In this document: piece after piece, positions 7,178-14,086 of the stretch
How positions within the stretch are numbered: the stretch's first letter is position 1
How the letters are laid out: each line of letters starts with the position of its first letter
DNA from: PSRI01 sp041484195
GTDB lineage: Bacteria > Bacteroidota > Bacteroidia > Chitinophagales > Chitinophagaceae
Direction: 5' to 3'
DNA: 35,349 nucleotides
NCBI GenBank assembly: GCA_041484195.1
Contig: JBGPHC010000037.1
Span: 1-35,349, forward strand
The notes under the pieces: generated by a model
Database searches by the model: none
Told to the model about the DNA's origin: nothing
Seen by the model: only the letters and a program-made list of their open reading frames with translations
Translations under genes and position numbers: made by a program

Positions 7178-7969
7178 TTATTTCATATAAACTGTCTTGA
7201 ACCTTGCCAGGGGCGCCATCCTCGCTCTGTTTAAGACAAGATTGTCACCATTGATCGTATAACTATCAGCATTTTCCAATGCTTGCAAAAACATAGATTC
7301 TATATCCAAGTGTGAACAAGCCATTTGTGTAGCAGTAGCCTTTGAAAAACTAATCCTGTTTGGGTATTGCAGTTTATAAGTCCCCGAAATATTGTTACAG
7401 CCCCCATTCCCAATAAATCTGTTATTATTTTCTTTAAGTATTATGTGCGGTTCTTTGCTGAAGCTGCTGTCCATCAGGATTGGTTTGCCATTCAATTCAG
7501 TGAGTTTCCAGTATTTTTCCAGAATGGCATAGCTATCCTTACTTAGGATGTACTGGTTCGCAGTCTTGTCCATGATCCTGTTGCCATTCATATCCAATTG
7601 GGTTAAAGTATTTTCCCCTGCAAAATAACTTGGAGGCTGGTTGCTATTACCGATTTTATCCAGCGTAATTGTATTTCCCTGCGCATTCCAGCTAAACTTA
7701 CCCGAATATTCATGCACGCTGTCCTCTTTGCCGAGATATTTTATTTTGAGTCGGTAACCAAGATCTCTATTCAGGTAAATAGTGGTTTGTATTCCTTCGC
7801 AGACCGCACAAAGCAGCACTCCACGATAGATTCCATCCCAATCCAGAAAGGTCCGGCCATTGTCAGGATTTGCTAGTGCTGTTGCTTTAGTAGTAGAAGC
7901 AGGGGGATTACAAGAATTGAATGCGGCAACTGTAAAGATGAAAATAAAAGGTATTAGCATTTTTCGCAT
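7178..7969 (-). CDS. NlpE N-terminal/META domain lipoprotein
   Basis: The 263-residue protein has a lipoprotein signal (MRKMLIPFIFIFTVAAFNSC, lipidated Cys20), so it should be anchored in the envelope. Residues about 45-135 are an NlpE-like domain with the characteristic IYRGVLLCAVCEGIQTTIYL, whose Cys54-x2-Cys57 pair matches the NlpE CxxC motif. Residues about 150-260 are a META (HslJ-like) domain with FIGNGGCNNISGTYKL and TQMACSH. In E. coli NlpE reports surface contact and copper/redox stress to Cpx, and HslJ relates to novobiocin resistance; the role here is unproven. It lies opposite the LytS/LytR pair and may be an envelope-stress component. Confidence 0.85.
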   Translation of the reverse strand: MRKMLIPFIFIFTVAAFNSCNPPASTTKATALANPDNGRTFLDWDGIYRGVLLCAVCEGIQTTIYLNRDLGYRLKIKYLGKEDSVHEYSGKFSWNAQGNTITLDKIGNSNQPPSYFAGENTLTQLDMNGNRIMDKTANQYILSKDSYAILEKYWKLTELNGKPILMDSSFSKEPHIILKENNNRFIGNGGCNNISGTYKLQYPNRISFSKATATQMACSHLDIESMFLQALENADSYTINGDNLVLNRARMAPLARFKTVYMK

Positions 7970-8301
7970 TTGATGAGTTTTTAATGATTGATAAATGGAA
8001 CTACTACCTCATTAATATATAAAGATCCATATTGGATTTGGCACCGAAGGATATTCTTCTTTCGGTTCATTGTCCTCAAGGAAGAAAGAGGTGAAAAGAA
8101 TATTTTGATAGGATTCAATTGCTCATTCATGACAAGATTGGTTTGAATCAATACTGAATTGAGCTTAAACTGGCATTGCCGTTCTCAAGGAGATTAGTGC
8201 TAAACCATATTATTATGACTAATCCATAAATGGAAATGCTATTTCCATTGAGGTCGAATTTAAAATCGGGATGCGTTTCGTGAAAGATTGGGGAGCTCAG
8301 A
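7970..8301. other. Gene-free stretch
   Basis: This AT-rich stretch separates the NlpE-META gene from the possible small membrane protein. I see no conserved coding frame, strong hairpin or RNA gene in it. Confidence 0.5.
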
Positions 8302-8559
8302 TTGGACAGGGAATTACTATTGTATCCTGATCGGCAAGCCAGAGATTTAGAAGGTTGGAATCAACTTTGTTTATTGGCGAGTGCAAGTCCCAATGCCAGA
8401 TCAAATACTATATATAATGTTACAATTCTTTTATTATTTTTTGTTTTTTTCCACTTTTCTGAACGGGATGTGGAGATCAATTTTCAAAGTCTCATTGTGC
8501 CAGGGGCCATTTTCCTGATCTCCCTGAGTCTCTATTTCGTGAAAAAAGGGGAGAAGTGA
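8302..8559 (+). CDS. Possible small membrane protein, unrecognised
   Basis: This 85-codon frame would begin with TTG, 6 nt after a GGGAG sequence. The second half looks membrane-like, with hydrophobic stretches at about 41-51 (VTILLLFFVFF) and 64-80, separated by a charged loop and ending in KKGEK. The first 35 residues look unlike a natural protein. Bases 8376-8391 within it share a 16-nt motif with the SymE leader, which argues against the N-terminal part being coding. No family is recognised. It could be a two-helix peptide starting later, or chance. Confidence 0.25.
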   Translation: MDRELLLYPDRQARDLEGWNQLCLLASASPNARSNTIYNVTILLLFFVFFHFSERDVEINFQSLIVPGAIFLISLSLYFVKKGEK

Positions 8560-8658
8560 ATCCGGGAAGCTTGAGAGAAGATTTCCGCGCAGATTTCCTG
8601 AAAAAATATAAATCGCTCTCAATTTTGCCATTATATCTCAGGCACCTATTTTTGCGCC

Positions 8659-8743
8659 GGAGAGATGGCAGAGCGGTCGAATGCGGCGGTCTTGAAAACC
8701 GTTGAGGTGCAAGCCTCCGGGGGTTCGAATCCCTCTCTCTCCG
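8659..8743 (+). tRNA. tRNA-Ser (anticodon TGA)
   Basis: An 85-nt class II tRNA with a long variable arm. The acceptor stem GGAGAGA (8659-8665) pairs with TCTCTCC (8736-8742), followed by discriminator G at 8743. The anticodon stem GCGGT/ACCGT encloses loop CTTGAAA with anticodon TGA. The T-arm contains GGTTCGAATCC. CCA is not encoded. Anticodon TGA reads UCA and related serine codons. It is followed directly by a terminator hairpin. Confidence 0.95.
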
Positions 8744-8910
8744 CAAACCATCACAAGGCCCCGAATGGGGCTTTTTTGCTTTGAAACGTCGCCAAGCTTG
8801 CTTGTGCGGAAGTGGAAAAGCAAAAAAGCAGGGCACGAAAGTGCCGGCGTTGTGATGGTTTAAGCCCCCTCCTCCGGAATCAGCAAAGCTAATCCCTCTC
8901 TCTCCGCAAA
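8728..8910. mobile_element. Palindromic insert flanked by copies of the tRNA-Ser 3' end
   Basis: The 20-bp sequence AATCCCTCTCTCTCCGCAAA occurs at 8728-8747 (the tRNA 3' end) and again at 8891-8910. Between the copies are two nested inverted repeats: a 12-bp pair (8745-8756 with 8850-8861) and a 13-bp pair (8770-8782 with 8817-8829). A small GGCAC-GAAA-GTGCC hairpin lies near 8832-8845. This has the look of a tRNA-type attachment-site duplication around a tiny element. A decayed second tRNA copy is the alternative. Confidence 0.5.
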
Positions 8911-9073
8911 ACAAAACAGGTGCTCCGCAAGGGGCATTTTTCATTTGGGAGCGAGGCGAGTTTACTCGACTGAGCGGACAGCCGCTCACCTCCGAAGCGG
9001 TTGATCGTATTGTGAGCTGGCTTGCTCAGTCCTGTCACCACATGAAGTTCACTTTTTGTTGATCTGCATATTT
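8744..9073. other. Non-coding stretch rich in hairpins
   Basis: Besides the palindromic insert, a second terminator-like hairpin follows the duplicated tRNA end: TGCTCC (8921-8926) with GGGGCA (8931-8936) and five T. Each copy of the tRNA 3' end thus has its own terminator. Further short inverted repeats, such as GAGCGG...CCGCTC near 8974-8989, follow before the monooxygenase stop codon. No protein gene is supported. Confidence 0.5.
8758..8777 (+). terminator. Intrinsic terminator after tRNA-Ser
   Basis: The stem GCCCC (8758-8762) and GGGGC (8767-8771) closes a GAAT loop and is followed by six T. It lies 15 nt after the end of the tRNA. Confidence 0.75.
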
Positions 9074-10615
9074 TTATGCTTTGGGTTTTACGAATCCTGC
9101 CAAATAATCAAATATCAGTTGCACGTCACGCCCTTCACTTATCAGGCCTATGTAGCCATCCGGTCGAATGATATAAATGACAGGCCCGGGACCATACAAT
9201 GCCGAGATATGATCATGCTGAGCGGCGATCCCGTCGGTATTCAGAACATTCATTATTGCAAGTGCCGGAAACTGTCGCTGTATGGCCTCCAAAACGGCGA
9301 TGTTATTTAGACCAATGGCCAGGATTACAAACCCTGCGCCTCTCAACCAGTCAAAGAGCCTAGCCGGTGTTCCGGTTGCCGTTTGATAAATGCCATCTGG
9401 CGCACGATCACCGGCATGCAGGGTAGTATTTGTGATTAGGTGCTCACTGCTTAAGACACTGTTTCTATAATTAAGGTTTAGCTGTGTGCCGTCATCATTA
9501 ACGCCCTGTTCTATACCCCCGGTTCCTTTTAGTGAGGATTGGTATACCTTTTTTGCGCTCTCATGGCTGCTCTTTATTGTCCATTCGGCTATGGATAACC
9601 GTTCCTGTTCATAGGAATCAAGCAAAGCAGTCGGTGCCGGCCCTTTAAGCACAGCGGCAAGCTTCCATCCAAGGTTGAATGCGTCCTGTATGCCGGTGTT
9701 CATTCCCAATCCTCCGGCAATGGAGTGAACATGTGCCGCATCTCCCGCTATAAAAACATTTCCCACGCGAAATTTTTCCGCAACACGCTCATTTACCCGG
9801 TAATTTGTACCCCAGGTGATGTTATTTAGGGTTACTGTTGTTATACCGGTGGATTCATAGAACAGGGATCTAAAGGTTTCCAGGTTGGGGGAGGGGAGCC
9901 TGCCATCCGTGCCCGGTATGGCAGGGACCTGTATTTGCCAGGTATTGGTTCCAGGCAATGGGCACAGAGACATGCCTATGCCATAATCAGGGTGACGCCA
10001 CATGTGCCACGCGTCAGGTACCAGGCCTTCTACTTCCACATCTCCTATAAGCGCAGAAAATGATTCATAGGTAGTTCCTTCGAAGTTGATACCAAGCGCC
10101 TTTCTCACAAAGCTTTTACCTCCATCACAGGCAACCATGTATTTGCATCTGAGCTGTTCGGTGGTTTCGATGCCGGCTATCGCCACCAAAACCCCTTCAC
10201 TATCCTGGCTGAATTCCAGTAATTCGTTGCCATAGTCAACTTCCTCGCCTTCCTTAGCCAATTCCTCCCTTAGTATTTGTTCTAAGCGCCATTGGGCTAT
10301 CATCACGCCATAAGGGAAGACTGTATCAGCCCTCGCTGTGGTTAAGGATCTCATCGCCGTTTCTTTTATCACCTTGTCTTTTTCCATCCAGCGGAAAATC
10401 ATATCCGTGCTTCCTGCCTCCATTATTTTCCCGGCAATACCAAGGTTGTCAAATACTTCCAGGCTGCGCGGTTTTAGCCCTTTCGCCCGGGAACTGGAAG
10501 GCGGCAGTAAAGCCTTGTCAATTATCCTAAAATTGATATTGCGCCTTGCCAGGTCTAAAGCCAATGTTAAACCAGTTGGTCCCGCGCCGACAATTAATAC
10601 ATCAACCTCCTTCAT
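9074..10615 (-). CDS. FAD-dependent aromatic-ring/rifampicin-type monooxygenase
   Basis: The 513-residue class A flavoprotein monooxygenase has an N-terminal Rossmann motif VLIVGAGPTGLTLALDLA (from residue 6), the DG motif at 164-165 (VACDGGKSFVRKALG), and the FAD ribityl-binding GD motif at 291-292 (FIAGDAAHVHSIAGGLGMN). The C-terminal 120 residues form the thioredoxin-like domain typical of the PheA/TfdB and rifampicin monooxygenase group. These enzymes hydroxylate aromatic or polyketide compounds with NAD(P)H and oxygen. The substrate is not evident. It lies 41 bp downstream of a tetR gene on the same strand, and a palindrome shared with the tetR promoter sits 6 nt before its ATG. This suggests inducible detoxification or drug inactivation. 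Confidence 0.9.
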   Translation of the reverse strand: MKEVDVLIVGAGPTGLTLALDLARRNINFRIIDKALLPPSSSRAKGLKPRSLEVFDNLGIAGKIMEAGSTDMIFRWMEKDKVIKETAMRSLTTARADTVFPYGVMIAQWRLEQILREELAKEGEEVDYGNELLEFSQDSEGVLVAIAGIETTEQLRCKYMVACDGGKSFVRKALGINFEGTTYESFSALIGDVEVEGLVPDAWHMWRHPDYGIGMSLCPLPGTNTWQIQVPAIPGTDGRLPSPNLETFRSLFYESTGITTVTLNNITWGTNYRVNERVAEKFRVGNVFIAGDAAHVHSIAGGLGMNTGIQDAFNLGWKLAAVLKGPAPTALLDSYEQERLSIAEWTIKSSHESAKKVYQSSLKGTGGIEQGVNDDGTQLNLNYRNSVLSSEHLITNTTLHAGDRAPDGIYQTATGTPARLFDWLRGAGFVILAIGLNNIAVLEAIQRQFPALAIMNVLNTDGIAAQHDHISALYGPGPVIYIIRPDGYIGLISEGRDVQLIFDYLAGFVKPKA

Positions 10616-10621
10616 AATAAT

Positions 10622-10631
10622 CGAATATTCG
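10622..10631. promoter_or_regulatory. Candidate TetR operator before the monooxygenase
   Basis: The perfect 10-bp palindrome CGAATATTCG lies in the 41-bp gap between the tetR stop codon and the monooxygenase ATG. The same palindrome occurs upstream of tetR at 11262-11271. Confidence 0.6.
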
Positions 10632-10656
10632 TTTAATTATATTTTCAAAAAAAATC

Positions 10657-11247
10657 CTAAGGGCTTAAGGATTTAACGATCATGCCCACGGCCTTTTTGA
10701 TCAATGCCGGTGTTATCCTGAATTTAGCGTTGGCATAGCTTCTGTTGGAAATGTGAAACTCCATCAACTGGTAAAGCGGCGCAAATGCAATGGCCCAGTA
10801 AAGCTCGAAAGGCATTTCAGCCAATTCACCACGCTTCCTGCATTTTTTAATGAAAGGGTCCAATTTCGGCCCAATAGCTTCAATAACTTTGGGTGTGGTT
10901 TTATAATATAGCGGCGAGTAGCGCAATTGCTCACTTGCCTCTAAGTTAAGGGGGTGGTTGATAAAATACCGGTAACGATTATTCCATTGTAACAGCAGTC
11001 CGTCTGCCAGTGACATATCGGCGGTCAATCCCTTTATGCTATTTGCCAAAATCTCAACTCTTAGCCACTGGCACAATTTCAGTATCAGGTCTTCCTTGTT
11101 CTTGAAATAAACATAAATAGTGGACGCAGAAATGCCACTGGCAATGGCCAGGTCCTTCATGCTGAGGGCCCCCAGCCCGTGCCTGACAATAATCTCTATT
11201 GCTTTTTGGCGAATGGTTATTTCTTTAGCGTCATCTCTGACTCTCAT
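10657..11247 (-). CDS. TetR/AcrR family transcriptional regulator
   Basis: This 196-residue repressor has an N-terminal helix-turn-helix (residues about 8-55). The core is IRQKAIEIIVRHGLGALSMK followed by ASGISASTIYVYFKNKEDLI, the family signature. The C-terminal ligand-binding region is all-helical and diverged, as usual. A perfect 14-bp palindrome, AACGAATATTCGTT, lies 13 nt upstream of its ATG, and its 10-bp core recurs before the downstream monooxygenase. The regulator therefore probably represses itself and the monooxygenase and is released by a small-molecule ligand, perhaps the enzyme's substrate. Confidence 0.92.
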   Translation of the reverse strand: MRVRDDAKEITIRQKAIEIIVRHGLGALSMKDLAIASGISASTIYVYFKNKEDLILKLCQWLRVEILANSIKGLTADMSLADGLLLQWNNRYRYFINHPLNLEASEQLRYSPLYYKTTPKVIEAIGPKLDPFIKKCRKRGELAEMPFELYWAIAFAPLYQLMEFHISNRSYANAKFRITPALIKKAVGMIVKSLSP

Positions 11248-11259
11248 GCCGCAAATATA

Positions 11260-11273
11260 AACGAATATTCGTT
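11260..11273. promoter_or_regulatory. Candidate TetR autoregulatory operator
   Basis: The perfect 14-bp palindrome AACGAATATTCGTT lies immediately upstream of the tetR start codon. Its core is repeated before the monooxygenase gene. Size, symmetry and position are typical for TetR-family sites. Confidence 0.65.
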
Positions 11274-11386
11274 CGATTAATATACTATTTTTTCATTTTT
11301 ACTTTTTCTGCTTTTGCCGGCTTTACCGGCTTAACAACTGGCATGTCTATGTTGAGCCGTCCTGTCCATTGTCTGAAATAGGATAC

Positions 11387-11806
11387 TTAAGATTTTTGGA
11401 TTTTAGGATGCTGGGTGTTGTAGTTCTTGTTTTCGGGGTGATTAATATTGTAAACTCGTTTGAATTCTAAACTCTTCGCTCCGAAATTGATGAGCAAACC
11501 AATGGGAAGATGTTAAGCCTGACAATAGTTCATTGCTTGTGCAAGGTGAACATCTTCTAACCTGATTAATGCTTTTAGTTCTACCATAACGGCATCCTCT
11601 ACAAAAAAATCTACCCGCCTTGTGCCAATGTCTATGCCTTCGTAAAAAATAGTCATTTCCATTTCCCGCTGAAATCTCAACCCCTGCTTTTCCATTTCAA
11701 TAGCCAAAGCCCGTTGATAAATCACTTCCCGAAAACCGTTTCCCAAAGTTGAATGAACTTTCATGGCAGAGCCGATGATTTTATGTGTTAATTCTTCGTG
11801 TTTCAT
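11387..11806 (-). pseudogene. GxxExxY family gene interrupted by an in-frame stop
   Basis: GxxExxY proteins (PDDEXK_3-like fold, Bacteroidota-rich, function unknown) are about 125-140 residues. Here residues 1-97 contain the family signature GNGFREVIYQRALAIEM and the VDFFVEDAVMVELKA strand with likely nuclease-type Asp/Glu/Lys residues. A TAA at 11513-11515 then ends the frame after NYCQA. Translation in the same frame beyond it gives HLPIGLLINFGAKSLEFKR, the expected family C-terminus, running to a TAA at 11387-11389. No indel is needed; TAC (Tyr) to TAA would explain it. The gene is therefore a recent nonsense pseudogene, or carries a sequencing error. Confidence 0.8.
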
Positions 11807-12513
11807 TTCGGATCATTTTTTTTCCAATAATGCATTACAACAAAACCCCTCCTTCTATTAATGCTATCATCTTTTCATCCCACAAATCCTAATTCAGACA
11901 ATTTCCCCCCACCAACGCCTCATTCAACTACTCGAAATGCTAAAATAAGAGTTGTCATTAGCGTTTCAAATTATCGTTGATGTTTGGGCAAGAATATAAT
12001 ACTCTGTAAAATTCAGATCGACTGATTGGCTAATGGTTTTCTTAATTTAACGATTCTGTACAAATATTTTCGGATAGGTGGGTCAACATGCAAGAATGCC
12101 GACTACAAAAAATTGTAGAAGGCGAGCCTGCGGAGTTTGGTAATAAAGAAAAAATTCTTATATAAATGCCAACATGAATATTGCCGGGGAGTCTGGAATT
12201 GGCAGCCCGCTGCAGGCCGATAATGACGTCTTAAGGCTTCCTGACACCAGGTATTAATTCTTTTAAGCGGTGAGGATCATCTAAGTTGCGCAGTTTATCA
12301 TCACTTAAAATGGAAATCTTAATATAAAATATTACTGAAGGTATCTTAAATGATATTTGTAGTCATAGACGATTATTATGCAAGTGTTTGAGTGATTTTA
12401 ATGCAGGTATTTTGAATTGATTCTCCAATCTCCATAATATTGATCTGTGTCCTTAGCTTCTTATTGTAAGGGGTAATGAGGTCAATACCCAGGATGATAC
12501 TTCAGAGAATCAT
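11807..12513. other. 707-bp stretch without an identified gene
   Basis: No full gene is recognised. On the minus strand, 12231-12362 is an open stretch of 43 codons with protein-like composition (it includes DDKLRNLDDPHRLKELIPGV) but no start codon, bounded by a TGA upstream and TAA at the end. It may be a gene remnant. A 25-codon plus-strand frame from an ATG at 12087 is also open. Neither resembles a family I know. Confidence 0.4.
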
Positions 12514-13353
12514 CTAATAATGTGCAATAAATATGGGCAAACTCGTAGTTCCGGTGCTTTCTTTTTCAGCCCCATTTCCGAAGAACGAATCCAGTAACCC
12601 TTTGCCATAGGTGCCCATCACTACAAAATCATTTTTCTTTTTCAGCAGGTAATTAAAAAAGACCTCCATAGCGTCCCCCTCAAGGGAAATAAATTCAACA
12701 TCACTAAAGTGATATTCCAACCATTCCGTCACGGCATCTTGTTCTTCTTTCCAGGACTCTTTTGACTTGTTCAAATAAATTATTTTTGCTCTTTTATTTC
12801 GCAACTCCGGAATTAAATAAGTGAATTGTTTCATGGCAAATATGGAGGACTTACTTCCGTCATAATAAAATACTATATTGTCAATACCGTTAAAACTTTC
12901 CGGTGAAATGACCACAGGACACCCGGCATCCTGCAGTATGTCTTTTACAAATCGGGTGGGCGGACCTTCTTCCACTCTGGAAAAAGATGTTCCGGCGTCA
13001 ACAATCAGGATATCTGCAAACCGACTTTCGGCAATGATATCAGTGGCTGGTGCCCCCTTATCGAGATGAACAAAAAACTGTATTCCCTGGGATGCGGCTA
13101 TCTCCTTGAAACGAAGGATATTTTCCACAGTTGCCTTCTGTTCATCTACCGTTTCCGCCACTTCTCTTAGAGTATAAGACTCCATTTCCGGTCCTTCTCC
13201 CGATTGATGGATTATGATCTCCTCCTCCAATACCAGCTTTTCGAGAAAAATACCTGTTAACCTTGAATGTGTGAGCCGCGCAAGAAAACAGGCAAAATTT
13301 ATTGCATTTTCATCCATGTTCTGGCTGTTTATCGCCAATAATATCCTTTCCAT
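12514..13353 (-). CDS. Universal stress protein, tandem UspA domains
   Basis: With the ATG at 13353 the protein is 279 aa and begins MERILLAINSQNMDENAINFA, the typical first strand of UspA. An upstream ATG at 13395 would add 14 unlikely residues. The first domain (about 1-145) ends in DILIVDAGTS. The second (about 155-279) ends in the nucleotide-binding-type loop FVVMGTYGKGLLDSFFGNGA, close to the G-2x-G-9x-G motif of ATP-binding Usp proteins. Two-domain Usp proteins of this size are common in Bacteroidota. They support survival under stress, but the biochemical role is generally unclear. It is divergent from the archease-rtcB operon. Confidence 0.88.
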   Translation of the reverse strand: MERILLAINSQNMDENAINFACFLARLTHSRLTGIFLEKLVLEEEIIIHQSGEGPEMESYTLREVAETVDEQKATVENILRFKEIAASQGIQFFVHLDKGAPATDIIAESRFADILIVDAGTSFSRVEEGPPTRFVKDILQDAGCPVVISPESFNGIDNIVFYYDGSKSSIFAMKQFTYLIPELRNKRAKIIYLNKSKESWKEEQDAVTEWLEYHFSDVEFISLEGDAMEVFFNYLLKKKNDFVVMGTYGKGLLDSFFGNGAEKESTGTTSLPIFIAHY

Positions 13354-13505
13354 AAAAAGAATTTTACCAAATGTATCCGCTAAATCTCCATGCACCTATG
13401 ATGGCGGTCAATGTAAAAACTGATTAATATTTTGTGATGGAATAATTATTTCATTTAAGGTCATTCCGTGTGGAATCATTTGTTCTGCTGATCATGGTCA
13501 CTAAT

Positions 13506-13532
13506 TTGAAATGATCGTATAATATATCTTTG
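13506..13532 (+). promoter_or_regulatory. Bacteroidota-type promoter for the archease-rtcB leader
   Basis: The -7 element TATCTTTG (13525-13532) exactly fits TAnnTTTG, and a TTG at 13506-13508 lies 16 bp upstream as a -33 element. Transcription would start near 13539, giving a leader of about 120 nt before the archease ATG. Confidence 0.65.
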
Positions 13533-13622
13533 TACTAGTTGGATTACAGGAATTGTCCTGAGTCCGGGAAGATTAAAGTAGATAATATTATCTGTAAAAG
13601 GATATTGACACACCTATATCGC

Positions 13623-13656
13623 GGAACCGGGAATTAACCGGTTCCTTTTTGTTTTT
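13623..13656 (+). terminator. Intrinsic terminator or attenuator just before archease
   Basis: A perfect 8-bp stem, GGAACCGG (13623-13630) with CCGGTTCC (13638-13645), encloses a 7-nt loop and is followed by TTTTTGTTTTT. The run ends 4 nt before the archease ATG at 13661, and the promoter at 13525-13532 is upstream. As placed, it would stop transcription before the operon unless disrupted, or it ends a separate short RNA. Confidence 0.75.
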
Positions 13657-13660
13657 GGCC

Positions 13661-14074
13661 ATGTTCAAAATACTTTCCCATACGGCCGATATACGGTTAT
13701 ATGTAACCGCGTCAGAGTCCGAAGAACTGTTCGAGTCGGCTCTTCGGGGAATGGCTAACCTGCAAAAAGGAGATTTCTGCGAACAACAGGATCAATCATT
13801 CGTTATACAGGATAGCATACAATTAAATGCAATTGACAGGACCAGCCTCTTAATTGATTTTTTATCGAAAGTGCTTACTCTTAGCCAGATTAATAGAGTC
13901 ATTTACTGCAAAGTGAATTTCCTTAAATTATCGGATACGGAATTAACAGCCACAATAGAAGGAAATAAGGTGAATTTTTTTGATGAAGACATTAAAGCGG
14001 TTACTTATCACGAGGCGGAACTAATAGAAAATAAGGACCGGCAGTTGGAAACCGTTATTATTTTTGACATTTAA
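13661..14074 (+). CDS. Archease (RtcB activator)
   Basis: The 137-residue protein is an archease, the metal-dependent cofactor that speeds guanylylation and turnover of the RNA ligase RtcB. Family landmarks are the start MFKILSHTADIRLYV (HTADI signature), the DRTSLLIDFLSKVL segment near the middle, and DIKAVTYHEAEL near the C-terminus. I prefer the ATG at 13661 over an upstream TTG, because archeases start just before this strand and the TTG lies inside the terminator T-run. rtcB follows after 12 bp in the same direction, the conserved partnership. Confidence 0.93.
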   Translation: MFKILSHTADIRLYVTASESEELFESALRGMANLQKGDFCEQQDQSFVIQDSIQLNAIDRTSLLIDFLSKVLTLSQINRVIYCKVNFLKLSDTELTATIEGNKVNFFDEDIKAVTYHEAELIENKDRQLETVIIFDI

Positions 14075-14086
14075 AAAAAATATGTA

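Noticed and set aside
8492..8989. Minus-strand frames crossing tRNA-Ser
   Set aside because: They run antisense through the tRNA and its terminator, so they are not coding.
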